A stretch of 64,000 bases of DNA from Azolla pinnata (Eukaryota > Streptophyta > Polypodiopsida > Salviniales > Salviniaceae), in the NCBI GenBank assembly GCA_037176905.1, contig JBBBWG010005558.1, forward strand, positions 1 through 64,000. Reading direction: 5' to 3'. The notes beneath the pieces are model-generated. The model was given only the letters and a program-made list of their open reading frames with translations. It did not search any database and was not told the origin of the DNA. The position numbers and the translations under genes were made by a program. Below are positions 10,745 through 21,478 of the stretch, piece after piece (the stretch's first letter is position 1; every line of letters starts with the position of its first letter).

Positions 10745-13067
10745 CTGAGCAACAAGACCGATTTCGCGGGGCTTCATTCATAACATCGAGTTGCAGCCTC
10801 GTCAAGACATCCAGAAGGAGCGATTTGGAAGTATTTCTGTGCATGCAGTGCTGAGGACTAGTTGTTGGATTTTGGTCATGGAGAGGGTATGTATAATATA
10901 TATATATATATACACTCTCCTCCTGATATTAGTATATAGGAATTTTGACAAGAAGGCTGTGAAAGCCTTGCTTGTAGGTTAGGAAAAATTCAGAAATACC
11001 ACCAGAATGTATGAAGATGGGTAGCTAGCCAACTGATGTGCACAATTTTTGGATGTGGCTGCTGGTGCTTTCATGGGCAGTAGTAATTGCACATACAAAT
11101 CCATATATATATCCATATATGTAGGATGGAACTACGATCATCGTGATGATGTCTTGCAATGCATGGAAAGATCCAAGGGTAATTTCTTCCTCGCTTTTTT
11201 TTTAATCCATCAATCTCTTTCTTGCTCAAAAAAGCCTTGGGTGTTCTTGGTTGGCTCTCTCAGTGCTAGTGCATGAGCATCGGCTGAAGCTTGCTTTGCT
11301 GTGCTCTTCAGAGCTCTGGCTATGGTTAAAAAAAAAAAAGCCCCTTTGAGGATGGATGAATTCGATCTTGCGTTTCGTCAATGGTTGTCTGTCGATTAAA
11401 ATCGTGGTTGCCAATTTCTAGGCTTTCTCAGATGTCGACTTGCATTCGAATCGCTTTTCAGCTCAAACTATCTTGATTTGTTGGTGGAATTCGGCTCTAT
11501 TCTTGGACTCGTATGCGTATTTCGCGAGGTTTAACATGCAGTCGAGGTACTTGCAAGCGATTTGCCTCTCTTTGCTCGATTACAAGGTAAGGCAAGTACC
11601 GACAGAAGACCTGTTGTGTGTATCGGAAGAAGGGCGGAAATCGTACATGGTATTCTGTTCAGAAGGGCGATGCCGAATTTCGGCTGTCGCTAGCTCTGTT
11701 TTCACAGGATTGGGACATTGAAGCAGAGCAAACCATCATCAGGCCCGACGGAGCGTTATGCGATCATGCTGACCTGGATCATCAGATGATGATGATGATG
11801 ATGATGGCATGCGATCTGATCGAGAAACGCTCATCTCAGGTCCATCGAGCCGAGCTTCCCCAGTGCCTCGGAACGTCATAGAAACAGCGGATTTCGGATG
11901 CCTTCAAAACATGTTACGATTCGAAAGAAGCATGTAGACGAATCAAATCTGTCGATTGCTGTTTCCGCGGTGTTAATGGCATACGATTCATCGTACAGTG
12001 TTGTAGCTGTGTATATATATACACACACACACACAGAGTTGTGCATTTGTACTGTGTACAAGGTACGATGTACCAACAGCATAGATTTGTACGGTGTACA
12101 ATGTACGGTATGCGGAGCCTCGATTTTTCTACGGTGTACAATGTCTATGTACGGTGTCGCTTTGAACAAGAAGACACTGAGCTGCTACGAGTCGCAGGAG
12201 GAGGTCGCCATCGCCATCGCCATCGCCATCGCGAACCCACGTCGGTAGGTTTCTCTCTCCCTTTCCCTCCCCCCTCCCCCTGATTAAAAAGCTTCTGCGT
12301 TGAGCGGCAGCAGGCAGCCCTAAAGCGGCTTTTTGCAGACACCTCTGCTTGGATTGTGCTTGGAAATGTACCGAGACGCTGATCGAAACGAATCCTCGGT
12401 CTCCACCACTGTTGTTTGATGTTCTTCGGAGTTAAGTCTGCTCTGTGCTCTACTAGATCCATTGCTTTTTTGTTCTGCATTTGATCTAGGGGCTGACCTT
12501 CATAAGACGGTAGTTCTCCTATTCTTGGGGGGATTTCGGGGAGCTGACTGACCAAGCTTGACCTGTGATGCATGATATCACACTGCTTCTGTTCATCCAG
12601 AAATGCGAATAGACTCCTCCCCCCATCATGTTGCATCTGAGATGATGTGCGACATTACCAAGGTTTCAAGTTTAGCCCACGACTGGTGAGGAAATCAGCT
12701 AGTTCAGAAAGATCGCATGTAGTGTAGCTAAGTAGCATTTAGGGCTGTGTTCAATCTCTCATTTTGAAAGCAGAAGAGCCGCTTCTACATATGATCTTTG
12801 GCATCATCTATGTACATGGATTCACTTTTCCCAATTGAATTGGATCCCATAGCTATGGAACTGACTAGAATTTGAACGAACTGTCTGGAAATCGTCCGTA
12901 ACGTTTTTATGGTCGCGATGTTTCTGGACGCATTTCAAGACGCAGGTTTTTGAAAATTAATGAATTTGGCGATGAGAAGAACCAGAGTAGGAAAATCTAG
13001 CCTCAATGTTTGCATTTTTTCTTAGACAGGAAAACGTTGGAGAACTCATTTAACCACTGGGGGAAGG
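10745..13067. other. SWIB 3' region and APC15 upstream region
   Basis: This stretch includes the SWIB 3' untranslated region and probably noncoding 5' exons or promoter of the APC15-like gene. It holds TA (about 10895-10911), ATG (about 11785-11806), AC (about 12019-12034) and ATCGCC (about 12206-12232) microsatellites, plus a small GTGTACAATGT repeat cluster (12045-12160). I found no supported coding exon. Confidence 0.45.
12045..12160. repeat. ACGGTGTACAATGT short repeat cluster
   Basis: Variants of TACGGTGTACAATGTACGGT occur three to four times within 116 bases, next to an AC/TA microsatellite. Each contains the palindrome TGTACA. Function unknown. Confidence 0.6.
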
Positions 13068-13481
13068 ATGCTGCAATTTCCAACTTTAAAGCCTCCTACT
13101 CTAGAGCACCATTCAGAATGGACATCAACGTTATGTGAAGAAGCTCTTCTGGCGCAAGAGGAAGCTGAGCTTGAAGACAAGGTTCATTAATCTCTCTCTC
13201 TCTGAGAATGGTTAAACTTAGTTGGACATTGCCTTTGCTGATGTTTTCTTGTATATGTTCATGTGTATTTGGTCAATTGCACTACATCCATGACTCAGCA
13301 CCCTCATTTGTCTATATTGCAGTTTAATGAGATCCGAACAGCGAACGAAGGCCTGATTCCTATAGGAAAGATCAATACAGATAATGACCAAGATGAGTTC
13401 GATGGTGATGGAGACGATGATATCGATGATCCTGGTGATGACGAAAGTGAAGGCGAAGACTTTGAACAAGAAACGGGATAA
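13068..13481 (+). CDS. APC15: Anaphase-promoting complex subunit 15 (APC15/Mnd2-like)
   Basis: Two exons, 13068-13181 and 13323-13481, give 90 residues. APC15 is a small subunit of the anaphase-promoting complex. It helps turn over the mitotic checkpoint complex so that the ubiquitin ligase can fire. Family marks are an N-terminal LQFPTLKPPTLEHHSEW segment, an acidic helix CEEALLAQEEAELEDKF, then the diagnostic NEGLIPIGK followed by an Asp/Glu-rich tail (from about residue 60 to the end). The exon 1 reading frame is blocked by an upstream TAG, so the Met at 13068 or an unseen 5' exon must start it. The human protein is about 120 residues, so this is near normal. It converges on the TPR gene. 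The identification rests on motif order recalled from the family. Confidence 0.78.
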
Positions 13482-15090
13482 AGCATCACATTGCTAATAC
13501 GAGAATCAGTTTTAGGCCGTAGCTGACGGTATTTTCGTGCCCGATCTCCGTCTCCCCCGATTGTGTAACTAGTTTGGACATGCTTTAGGGTTATGATTTA
13601 TACTTCATTTGCAAGGAGCAATGGTTGGGGTGTTTTGATATGGGCTAATGCTAGGCCGATGCTTAGTGCAAGGAAATCTGAAACAGTTCACGTATCAAAT
13701 GGTTTATGCTTCATTTATAAGGAGCAATGGTAGGGATAATGCTAGTGCAAGAAAAACTATGCGTATTTTATAACCAGCGTATCAATGGTATTTTGCTGTG
13801 GATAAATGTGACAGCATTGTTTAGTGCGAGACATATACGTATTCTCATCATAATATTATAACAGGTAGACTTTGATGCAATGTATAGACAATCTTCCGCT
13901 TTGAATCATTATGCTGTATCAGGAATCTTCCAGCAAGTTTCAGGCTTTAATCAGGGCCTCACCTTCAAACGGTTACAAAGAGTGTATGGGGTGATTTAGG
14001 TTGTATCAACGTTGTTTCTGTCATAGCCAAAAACGGAAAACATCGGATCATGAAAGCATATGCATGAAACAGTACAAATTGTGCTCATCCGTGCAAGCTG
14101 TGTGCGACTGTTTCGCTTCCAGAATCACGCAGAATGCAATGCTAAGGGGTTTGTTTGTCTTATGTAAATGCCATCCATTTCGCAATAACACGTACTAAGG
14201 ATTTCAATACAAAGAGTAAATTGTAAGATACATCGAAAGCTTAGAAATCAATGCCGAAACGCAGATAAGGAAAGTGACCTGTTCCATATGGATCACGCCA
14301 ATCATCGGTAAGATCCCAGCGGTAAAATCCAACCTGATAAGTCTACAAACAGATCGAATCGCGCTTTCGATAATCATATTCTGTACCCCTTCTGTCATAC
14401 CTGCATATGCACAAGCGTACACAGAAAAAAAGTACGTAAAAGAACCATCTGAGCTCTCCACTGAATGCAATGTAAAATGATTTGCATTTCTGTCACATCT
14501 GCGTACTCCACACCCACAAAAACAGTTTCACTTCTAAGTAAAGACCTAAAAAGTCCCACCAAATAGCAACAAGCAGTCGATCAGAATGAAATGAAGACAT
14601 CTACCAAGATCAGGAACACAGAATTCCCTTTTGCAAAACCCTTCAAATCAAATTACCATGGTATAGTCGCACAGACATTTTCCATATCATCAACATGGAA
14701 GGAAAAAATGTCTCCCCCATAATAAGAGAGCTTCAGAAAATACAGCCATCTTAAGCTTAGATGGAAACGTCCTACTTACGGGCAAGCGCTGCTTGAGATA
14801 ATACACCCATCTTCAGCTTAGATGGAAATGCGGCAAGGCTCTGCCCTTCGTCTGCTATCAGCTTTATTGATAGTACCAAACATTCTTTGAAGAGAGATGT
14901 TCCATGTGAAGGCGATTGGGCACGTGTTAGTTTTATCCTAATGGTTAATTACAGGATTGCTCAACACCAGTTGGATAAGCAATGCTCAATACCTGATGAT
15001 AATAATTTTACATTCAAATCCGCGCAGTATCCTCAAGTTCCAGTTTTTTTGGGGGTCAAAATTATGAGAACTGTATGAGATATGTATGCA
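13482..15090. other. Convergent 3' region (APC15 / TPR-J gene)
   Basis: Probably the two 3' untranslated regions. The only structure seen is a pair of small hairpins at 14746-14764 and 14807-14825 (stem CCATCT/AGATGG). No exon is supported. Confidence 0.45.
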
Positions 15091-17104
15091 CTAGCCATCA
15101 TCGTATGCATCAAGCCACATCTGTTCCTCTGGAAAACATGGTTCTTGCTGACCAAGTAAACTTTGAGTTTCTGCATCTGCATCCGAAAGAAACCCATCAG
15201 ATGAGCTTGTTGGATCCCCCCAAAATAAGCCTAAGGATGCTGTTCTGTCCATTACAAGGTCTGATTGTCTCAGGTTTGAATCTTTGCTCATTTCCTCCTC
15301 CGTTATGGCAGTGATAACTCCAATGTATGCTCTCTGAATCAATCGAAAAAGCTTCAACCCTAAAGAACGGGCTTCGGTTTTTACGACCTCAACATCTCTC
15401 TCATCCACAAACTCGCATCGATCGATGAAGTGTGCAGCTTTATCTGGCCTAAGCTTTAAAGAGAATAGCAAGTATGCCCTCTCCACTTCTGTCCTCGGGC
15501 ACCCCCTTGAAAGACCAAGAACTCTATAATGATCAACAGTGTCATGGCCATTATATCTATCACGTATAGCAATGGCTTTACCACGTATGAAATCGATGCA
15601 TCCTTGGAAATCACTATCCATTCCACTGGATGGATGGACTTGACTTATCTCTTGTTGGAAGCTGTGATTTTGTAGCAAAGTCTCATATAATGATTTCAGC
15701 TGCTCAAGGTCGTGAAGACAATCAGCAAAGCATCCGATGGTCTCGTAGACTGTGGCTCGTGTACTCAGAGCTTCTGCACAGGTTGGGTTTAAGGCCAGGG
15801 CCCGGTTACAATCCGAGATTGCATCTATTAGCCGATTAGCAGCACGGTAAGCCTCCGCTCGATGCATGTAACACTCAGCAATGAATCCTTGGGGTGTACC
15901 CCTTCGTCCATCGATTATCTTGGAGAAGTGTCTTGCTGCTTCAATGTATAGTCCTGCATCCAGAGCAGCTAATGCAGTGGTTCTCCTTCGAAGAAGGAAT
16001 TTAATGTTGCCGAGAAGATAGCTCACCAGATTAGAATCTCCTCCGGATCCTGTATCTATGATAAACCCATCCTCTCTCATATTGTTGCTCTGCTTTCGGA
16101 TCGCCGCAGAAGCAGCTCTCTTCCCATTTGACAGCAAGACCATCGCATCCTCCATCATTCCAAGATGGCAGCATGCCTGGCCTAGCACTATATACCTCCA
16201 CTGCTCCTTATCTCCCTTCCTCGTAATGCCGATCCACATCTTCGGGCTTTTGAATGGGAAAAAAGAAAAGCAACGGAAGAGCGAGGGTTTCTTGCCTTTG
16301 AGTTGTGCAGGACTGCCATCGAGAAGCCTGACTTTCTCCTTTTCTTCGGGGTCAGTTGCAGTAATACGATGGTTTCTGAAGCTCGGGATGAAGTCATGGA
16401 GAAGACTGGCAACATCTTTGAACCGTCTCAAACAGAGAAGAGCTCTGGCTTTTAGCTCAATGGCTTTGTCCCACTGTGGAGAAAGCTTGAGAGCAGAGTC
16501 GAGGAGAGTTAAGGCCAACTGGACATCTGCAGGATCTTGACTAGAGAGTAGCTGTCTTGCCTTCGAAACGTGCTTCTCAGCTAGCTAAGAAGTTTACAAA
16601 GAAACAACAGAAACGGAAAGTCGTTGATGAAGAGAGAAAAATCAGCAGCTGAATTGTTGGAGGAGCACAGGTTAGCGAGATTTTGGAAAGAAAGCATCAG
16701 ATCGAGCACACACAAGAAATCAGAACACCACAAGACACTTGATAATTCAAACATCTGAAAATAAAAAACGGAAATTTGGTATGCAAATCTTTGAAAGCAT
16801 AAGAAAACTGAAAGCTTTAGATCGAACAGATACAACAAATCAGAAAACCGTGCGCTTCAACTGTCTGGAGACAAAAACCGGAATGCTGGATGCAAATCTT
16901 CGAAACTACAGCCAAAGAGCAAGGAGGGAACTAAATGGAAGGAAATGCTAAAAGCACGGGGAGTAAGCATCTTCCGAATCAGCAATAATCTGTGACGAGA
17001 GAAAGCGATGAAAAACAAGCCCCGCGACAGAACGAAGTGTAGATTCGTACCTTTCTGCTGTTAAGCCACTTGCGATGGAGAAGGAAGGTTAGGGCAGCAT
17101 TCAT
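15091..17104 (-). CDS. TPR protein with a degenerate C-terminal J domain
   Basis: Two exons on the minus strand, 17104-17051 (MNAALTFLLHRKWLNSRK) and 16584-15091, give about 515 residues. It belongs to a plant-specific group of tetratricopeptide proteins ending in a DnaJ-like segment, presumed co-chaperones or scaffolds. TPR-like helices lie at about residues 37-80 (ALTLLDSALKLSP, LKARALLCLRRFKDV) and about 210-300 (AECYMHRAEAYRAANR, CNRALALNPTCAEALSTRA). The J-like part starts at HYRVLGLSRGCPRTEVERAY, but the catalytic HPD is replaced by RPD, followed by the family's FIDRCEFVDERDVEVVK. Without HPD it probably cannot stimulate Hsp70 ATPase. The short first exon was found because the long frame runs back to an in-frame stop beside a 3' splice site. 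It diverges from the TITAN-like gene. Confidence 0.85.
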
Positions 17105-17799
17105 GGCATTCACTTCGCTTCGTGTTTATGCACACTCCTTGCCCCCCTGGCGTGGCTTCTAGAAAGCTCCCAAATCCATGATCTATTGACACAAAATGCC
17201 GAGCGGCAACTCCGGATCAGGCACAGAAGAAGACTGCAAGAAATACAGCACGGAAGTCGGGGGCAATGGAGGTGGAAAGGGAAGGGCGTGCGAGAACACT
17301 ACCCGTCCGCAGCGGTGGAGCCAGGCATAACTAGGCTCGGAGAAGGCTCGCCGGCTTCCTTCTCCTTCCGCATGCCATTTGTTCCTTCTAGAAAGCCGTC
17401 GGCGTCGGACGAGCTCCAGAGACGGATTCTTGGGGCACGGATCTTGCAAGATCGAGCAGGGGGAAGGGAAGGGAAGGGAAGGGAGCCAAGAAAAGGATGG
17501 GAAACCTCACGCGGAAGAAGATAGGAAAGGGGGAAACAGAGCGAGGCCCTAGAGGAGCTCGACCATGTCCAGGGATGGAGATGCAGACGGAGACTTGCGC
17601 TGTTGCTGCGGGAGCTTCCGTCGCATCGATGGGGAGCTGGTGGTCGTCCCTAACAGTCTGCTGCCGCCTTGCGCGCCATGGGAGCTCTGCAGATCGATCG
17701 ATGCGCAGGGAATCGAGAAGGCGCAGACGATCTTCTGCACGAGAACACAGACGACGACGACGGCGCAGAAGAACACAGACGAGAGAAGGTAAAGAAGAG

Positions 17800-18140
17800 A
17801 TGATGATGATGGTGGTGATGGTGATGATGGTGATGGTGGTGGTGATGGTGATGGTGGTGGTGATGATGGTGATGATGGTGATGATGGTGATGGTGGTGAT
17901 GATGGTGGTGATGATGGTGATGATGGTGGTGATGATGGTGATGATGGTGGTGATGATGGTGGTGATGGTGGTGGTGATGGTGGTGCTGGTGGTGGTGATG
18001 GTGGTGATGGTGGTGATGGTGGTGATGATGATGGTGATGATGGTGGTGATGATGATGGTGATGATGGTGATGATGGTGGTGATGGTGCTGGCGATGATGG
18101 TGGTGATCGTGATTATGGTCATGGTGGTGGTGATAATTAT
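17800..18140. repeat. Long (GATGGT)n-type microsatellite
   Basis: About 340 bases are nearly pure GAT/GGT triplets, passing into ATA/ATT triplets up to about 18195. Met/Val frames on the plus strand and His frames on the minus strand are by-products. A second array of the same kind lies at 48665-49320. Confidence 0.9.
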
Positions 18141-18284
18141 AATAATTATAATAATAATAAATAATAATGATGATGATGATTATTATTATTATTATATCGA
18201 TGATTATGGTGGAAAACGATTTATTTATTTTCCTGTTTAAATGGAACATGTGTCCAATAAAGAACGACAGCAAAACAACAACAG

Positions 18285-19060
18285 CACCGTATGTATGCAT
18301 GTGCTGCGTATGTGTGTATGTATGCATGCGTGCATGTATGTGTGTGCGTATGTGCGCGCGTCCGTATGTATGTATGTGCGGACGTCCGTATGTATGTATG
18401 TATATATGCATGTATGCGCGGGCGTCCGTATGTGTATGTATGTACGGGTGCCAGCATATGCATACATGCGGGCTTGTGGACAATGTATGTATGCATGCGT
18501 GCGTCGTATGTATGCATGCGTGCATGTATGCAGGCGCTACAAGTGTGTGTGCTAGCAGCATGTGCATACATGTGGGCTTGTCTCTTACATGCATGCATGC
18601 ATGTATGTATACATTCATGCATGTATGTGTGCATGTATGTATGTGTGTGCGTGCGGGCATGCGCACACATGTGGGCTTGTCTCTTACATGCATGCATGCA
18701 TGTATGTATACATTCATGTATGTATGTGTGCAAGTATGTATGTGTCCGGGGCATGTGCACACATGTGGGTCTATATGCGTGCCTGTGTTAGCATGTCATA
18801 CATGCGCATGTATGTGTATGTGCAGGGGTATGTGCATGGAAAATCCCGTATTCTGTATGTGCACACATGCATATATATGCACGCGTGCCGGGGATCTGCA
18901 CGATGGATGTGTCTCCGAATTTTGCATCAGTGTCATGGGTGCATATGTGCGGGCATCGGCATGAGGCGGATGCATGTGTATGTGGAGGACATGCGGATGC
19001 GGATGCGTGCATACATGGATGTGTACATGCCTGTGGGGATGCTGGCATGCATGCGTCGTC
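18285..19060. repeat. Long degenerate (CATGTATG)n array
   Basis: About 775 bases are built from ATGT/GCAT/GTGTGCATG words. They include two copies of a longer unit, TGTGGGCTTGTCTCTTACAT plus CATGCATGCATGTATGTATACATTCATG (about 18569-18620 and 18669-18720). Both strands stay open by chance, giving Cys/Met/His-rich frames without protein character. Confidence 0.85.
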
Positions 19061-19278
19061 CACATCTGGGAGCGAGAAGAAAACTGGGAGCGAATCCAGC
19101 GAGATCTCGGCGATTCCAGATTCTGGCGGTTTCACACTCGGGCGCGAGAGCATAAGGAGGGGGATTGGTGTTCGAGCGGAACCCTGTGAACGGAACCTTA
19201 TCCATTTACGGTGCCCCACCAGAAACTGCATCTGGCAAAGAGAGCCCAGACTTCCCGGTTTTCCTATGCCCAAACACA

Positions 19279-19416
19279 AGGAAAAAGAAGAAGAAGAAGA
19301 AGAAGAAGAAGAATAAAGCCTGCTGATTCGGTCCCTAGATCTGATCGATCGCCCGGAACGTGGGGTCTGATCCAATCCGATTCCGACGAGGAGGAGGAGA
19401 AGAAGAAGAAGAAGCA
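19279..19416. repeat. Two GAA/GAG microsatellite tracts
   Basis: Tracts of GAA lie at about 19279-19314 and 19387-19416 in otherwise unique intergenic sequence. Nothing else was seen. Confidence 0.75.
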
Positions 19417-20454
19417 TCTTGCTTCGAGCAGAAGCAAACAAGCCAGCGAGCCGAATCCTCGAATCATCAAAGCTTTGAAGCCTTTGAAAGCTCGACGCTC
19501 ACTGGGTTCGATCTGGCAGTGCCCACTTGAAAAAACGACGTCTGTCGTCGTAAAAAGCCGCCAGCAAGATTAAGCATAGATTAAGCTTCCGATTAACAAA
19601 GAAATAAAAAATAAAAACAGGATTTAGGAAGGGAGCTCTGGGGAGCTCTGTTGTTCTGTCATGCGAGCGGCACACCTCTGTATATAGCTGCGAAATTTTT
19701 TTATTTTTGTTTTTCCATCGGACCCCAAACCACAATCTTGATGCTCGACAGTTAGGTTGATCGGCAACTAACTAAAAATGGATGGCGATCGGGAGCATCT
19801 TGCGGCCCGGGCGTAGATTCACGGCCGTCGGATCGTTTCAGACCCAGTTTGTCCTTGTGGGTTTCTTTGGTAACGATGTCCAAATGGTCTGAGTTACACA
19901 GTGTAAAGGGCGAACTGCAGCGAGGTTTTTATACATTCTTGTCGTCTTCCTCTTGTTCTTGCTTTTATTCCTTGATCAGTGACAAGCCAGATTCCGTGGC
20001 CTTCTCGATCTTGTCTGCAGGCCCCCGTTGACGCTTGCTGCAGATTGCTCTCTCGTCGAACGAGAGCAGAAGGCAAACGAGAGATCGAAGAAGTATTCGG
20101 CGATTAGTTTTGCTTTTAATCTGATCCTTGATTAGTCGAACTCACCTTGTCGCCTACTCTTCTTATCTGCCACTAAAAATTAGCACCCACTTTATTCTGT
20201 TAGTGTACTGTTAATATTGATTTTTATTCATCATCGCCTCCCCACTAGTTGATCCTAATCGATTCCTTGACTATATTCGATCAACATAAGCGAAATTTTT
20301 TCGAATATAATTAATTGATTAATGAGTTGAGTTGGTGTTAATCAGTTAATAAACATCAGTTGAGCACTTCATTCGATGTTCATTGAGCTCAAAATTTGAT
20401 TGGTAGTGGCGTTAATCAATTAAATCGAGTGCTGATTTTCAAAACCAGGCGTTG

Positions 20455-20532
20455 ATCTGAAATTTCTAGTTTCGGTAGACGTTAAGCTGTAAATTTATAA
20501 TTTTGTTGGGCATTGTTGTGGGTAATTCTCCC
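20455..20532. mobile_element. Remnant terminal repeat of a Mutator-like short element
   Basis: The end CGTTAAGCTGTAAATTTAT..TTTGTTGGGCATTG..GGTAATTCTCCC matches the right terminal repeats of the two complete elements at 47003-47763. No matching left end was found upstream, so this looks like a truncated copy. Confidence 0.55.
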
Positions 20533-20643
20533 ATAAATAAACGAACGAATCAGCCAATTAGCAAACAAATAAATGGATAAATCAGCCAATAAGCACAATC
20601 GGCAGATAGATAAATGAATAGGTAAATAAACAAGTAAGTAAAA

Positions 20644-21345
20644 GGGAAAATGACCAAAAGAAAAGCGCCCGACAAAATTATAAATTACAGTTTAACACTT
20701 ACTAAAACTAGAAATAAAAAAAAACGAACACCCAGTTCTAAAAACCAGCACTCGACGAATCGATCAACATAACGAACCGATTAACCGCGAGCCTAATCGG
20801 CATCAAACGAATGCTTTCGCAATCTGCGATTCTATTTCGCGAGCACAGGCAAGGGGAATCAATCGAGCGGGGTCAAAATTAGCGGGGAAAGCGGCCGCGA
20901 AAAAAGAAAAAAATCGGCGGGTATTAAATAATAATACTACTGATGGAATCAAACTAATTGCATTTTTGATGGAATCAAACTAATTGCATTTTTTATGTAA
21001 TCAAACTAATTGCATTTTTAACGCCTGCTAAAACTAGAAACAAAAAAAGATCGGCACCTAGTTTCAAAAACCAGCACTCGACGAATTGATCAACCACACC
21101 GAATCAATTGATCGCGAGCTTTAATTAGCCATTGAACGAATGCTTTCCGATCGACGGACGCCTGAGCTGATGAATCGGCCGATCACACCTTAGGAAACGA
21201 TTTCGCATCTGCGGATCGAAATCGCAGCAGGCAAGCGATATAATCGTCGAGTGGGATTGAAATCAGCGAGGAAACGATCGGGGAACGAGAATCATCAGGA
21301 GAATCATCGGGTGTTAAAAATACTGGCGATGGAATCAAACTGGCG
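20644..21345. mobile_element. Element-derived segment with internal duplication, TITAN-like promoter
   Basis: At 20644 the sequence starts GGGAAAATGACC and continues GACAAAATTATAAATTACAG, matching the left terminal repeat of the 47-kb elements. A roughly 300-base segment is then present twice (about 20690-20965 and 21015-21345). Both copies share AAAACCAGCACTCGACGAAT, GAACGAATGCTTTC and GATGGAATCAAAC. Between them a 28-30-bp unit with ATCAAACTAATTGCATTTTT is repeated three times. No right terminal repeat is visible before the TITAN-like gene, whose start codon is only 95 bases beyond the second copy. Confidence 0.6.
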
Positions 21346-21439
21346 TTTTCTTCTTCTTCTTCTTCTGTTTTGTTTTGTTTTGTGTTTTGTTGGTAAAAAT
21401 TCTTCGTTAAGTAAAAACAAACAGAGAAACGGGAGCGAA

Positions 21440-21446
21440 ATGGCGA

Positions 21447-21478
<32 letters not shown>

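Larger units (their letters stand above)
17105..21439. other. Repeat-rich divergent intergenic region (TPR-J / TITAN-like)
   Basis: This 4.3-kb stretch contains a GC-rich segment (about 17190-17790) with overlapping open frames on both strands but no recognisable protein, a GATGGT array, a CATGTATG array, two GAA tracts, and then AT-rich sequence related to the inverted-repeat elements at 47 kb. The GC-rich segment may be a transcription start region for an unseen transcript. No gene could be supported. Confidence 0.5.

Noticed and set aside
17190-17790. A possible gene in the GC-rich segment between the TPR and TITAN-like genes
   Set aside because: Overlapping frames on both strands give no recognisable protein and no splice continuation. 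It could be a leader or promoter, but a CDS is not supportable.
17800-18762. Long Met/Val, His-run and Cys/Met/His-rich open frames on both strands
   Set aside because: They follow the GATGGT and CATGTATG repeats and are open in several frames at once, as expected when a repeat unit has no stop.
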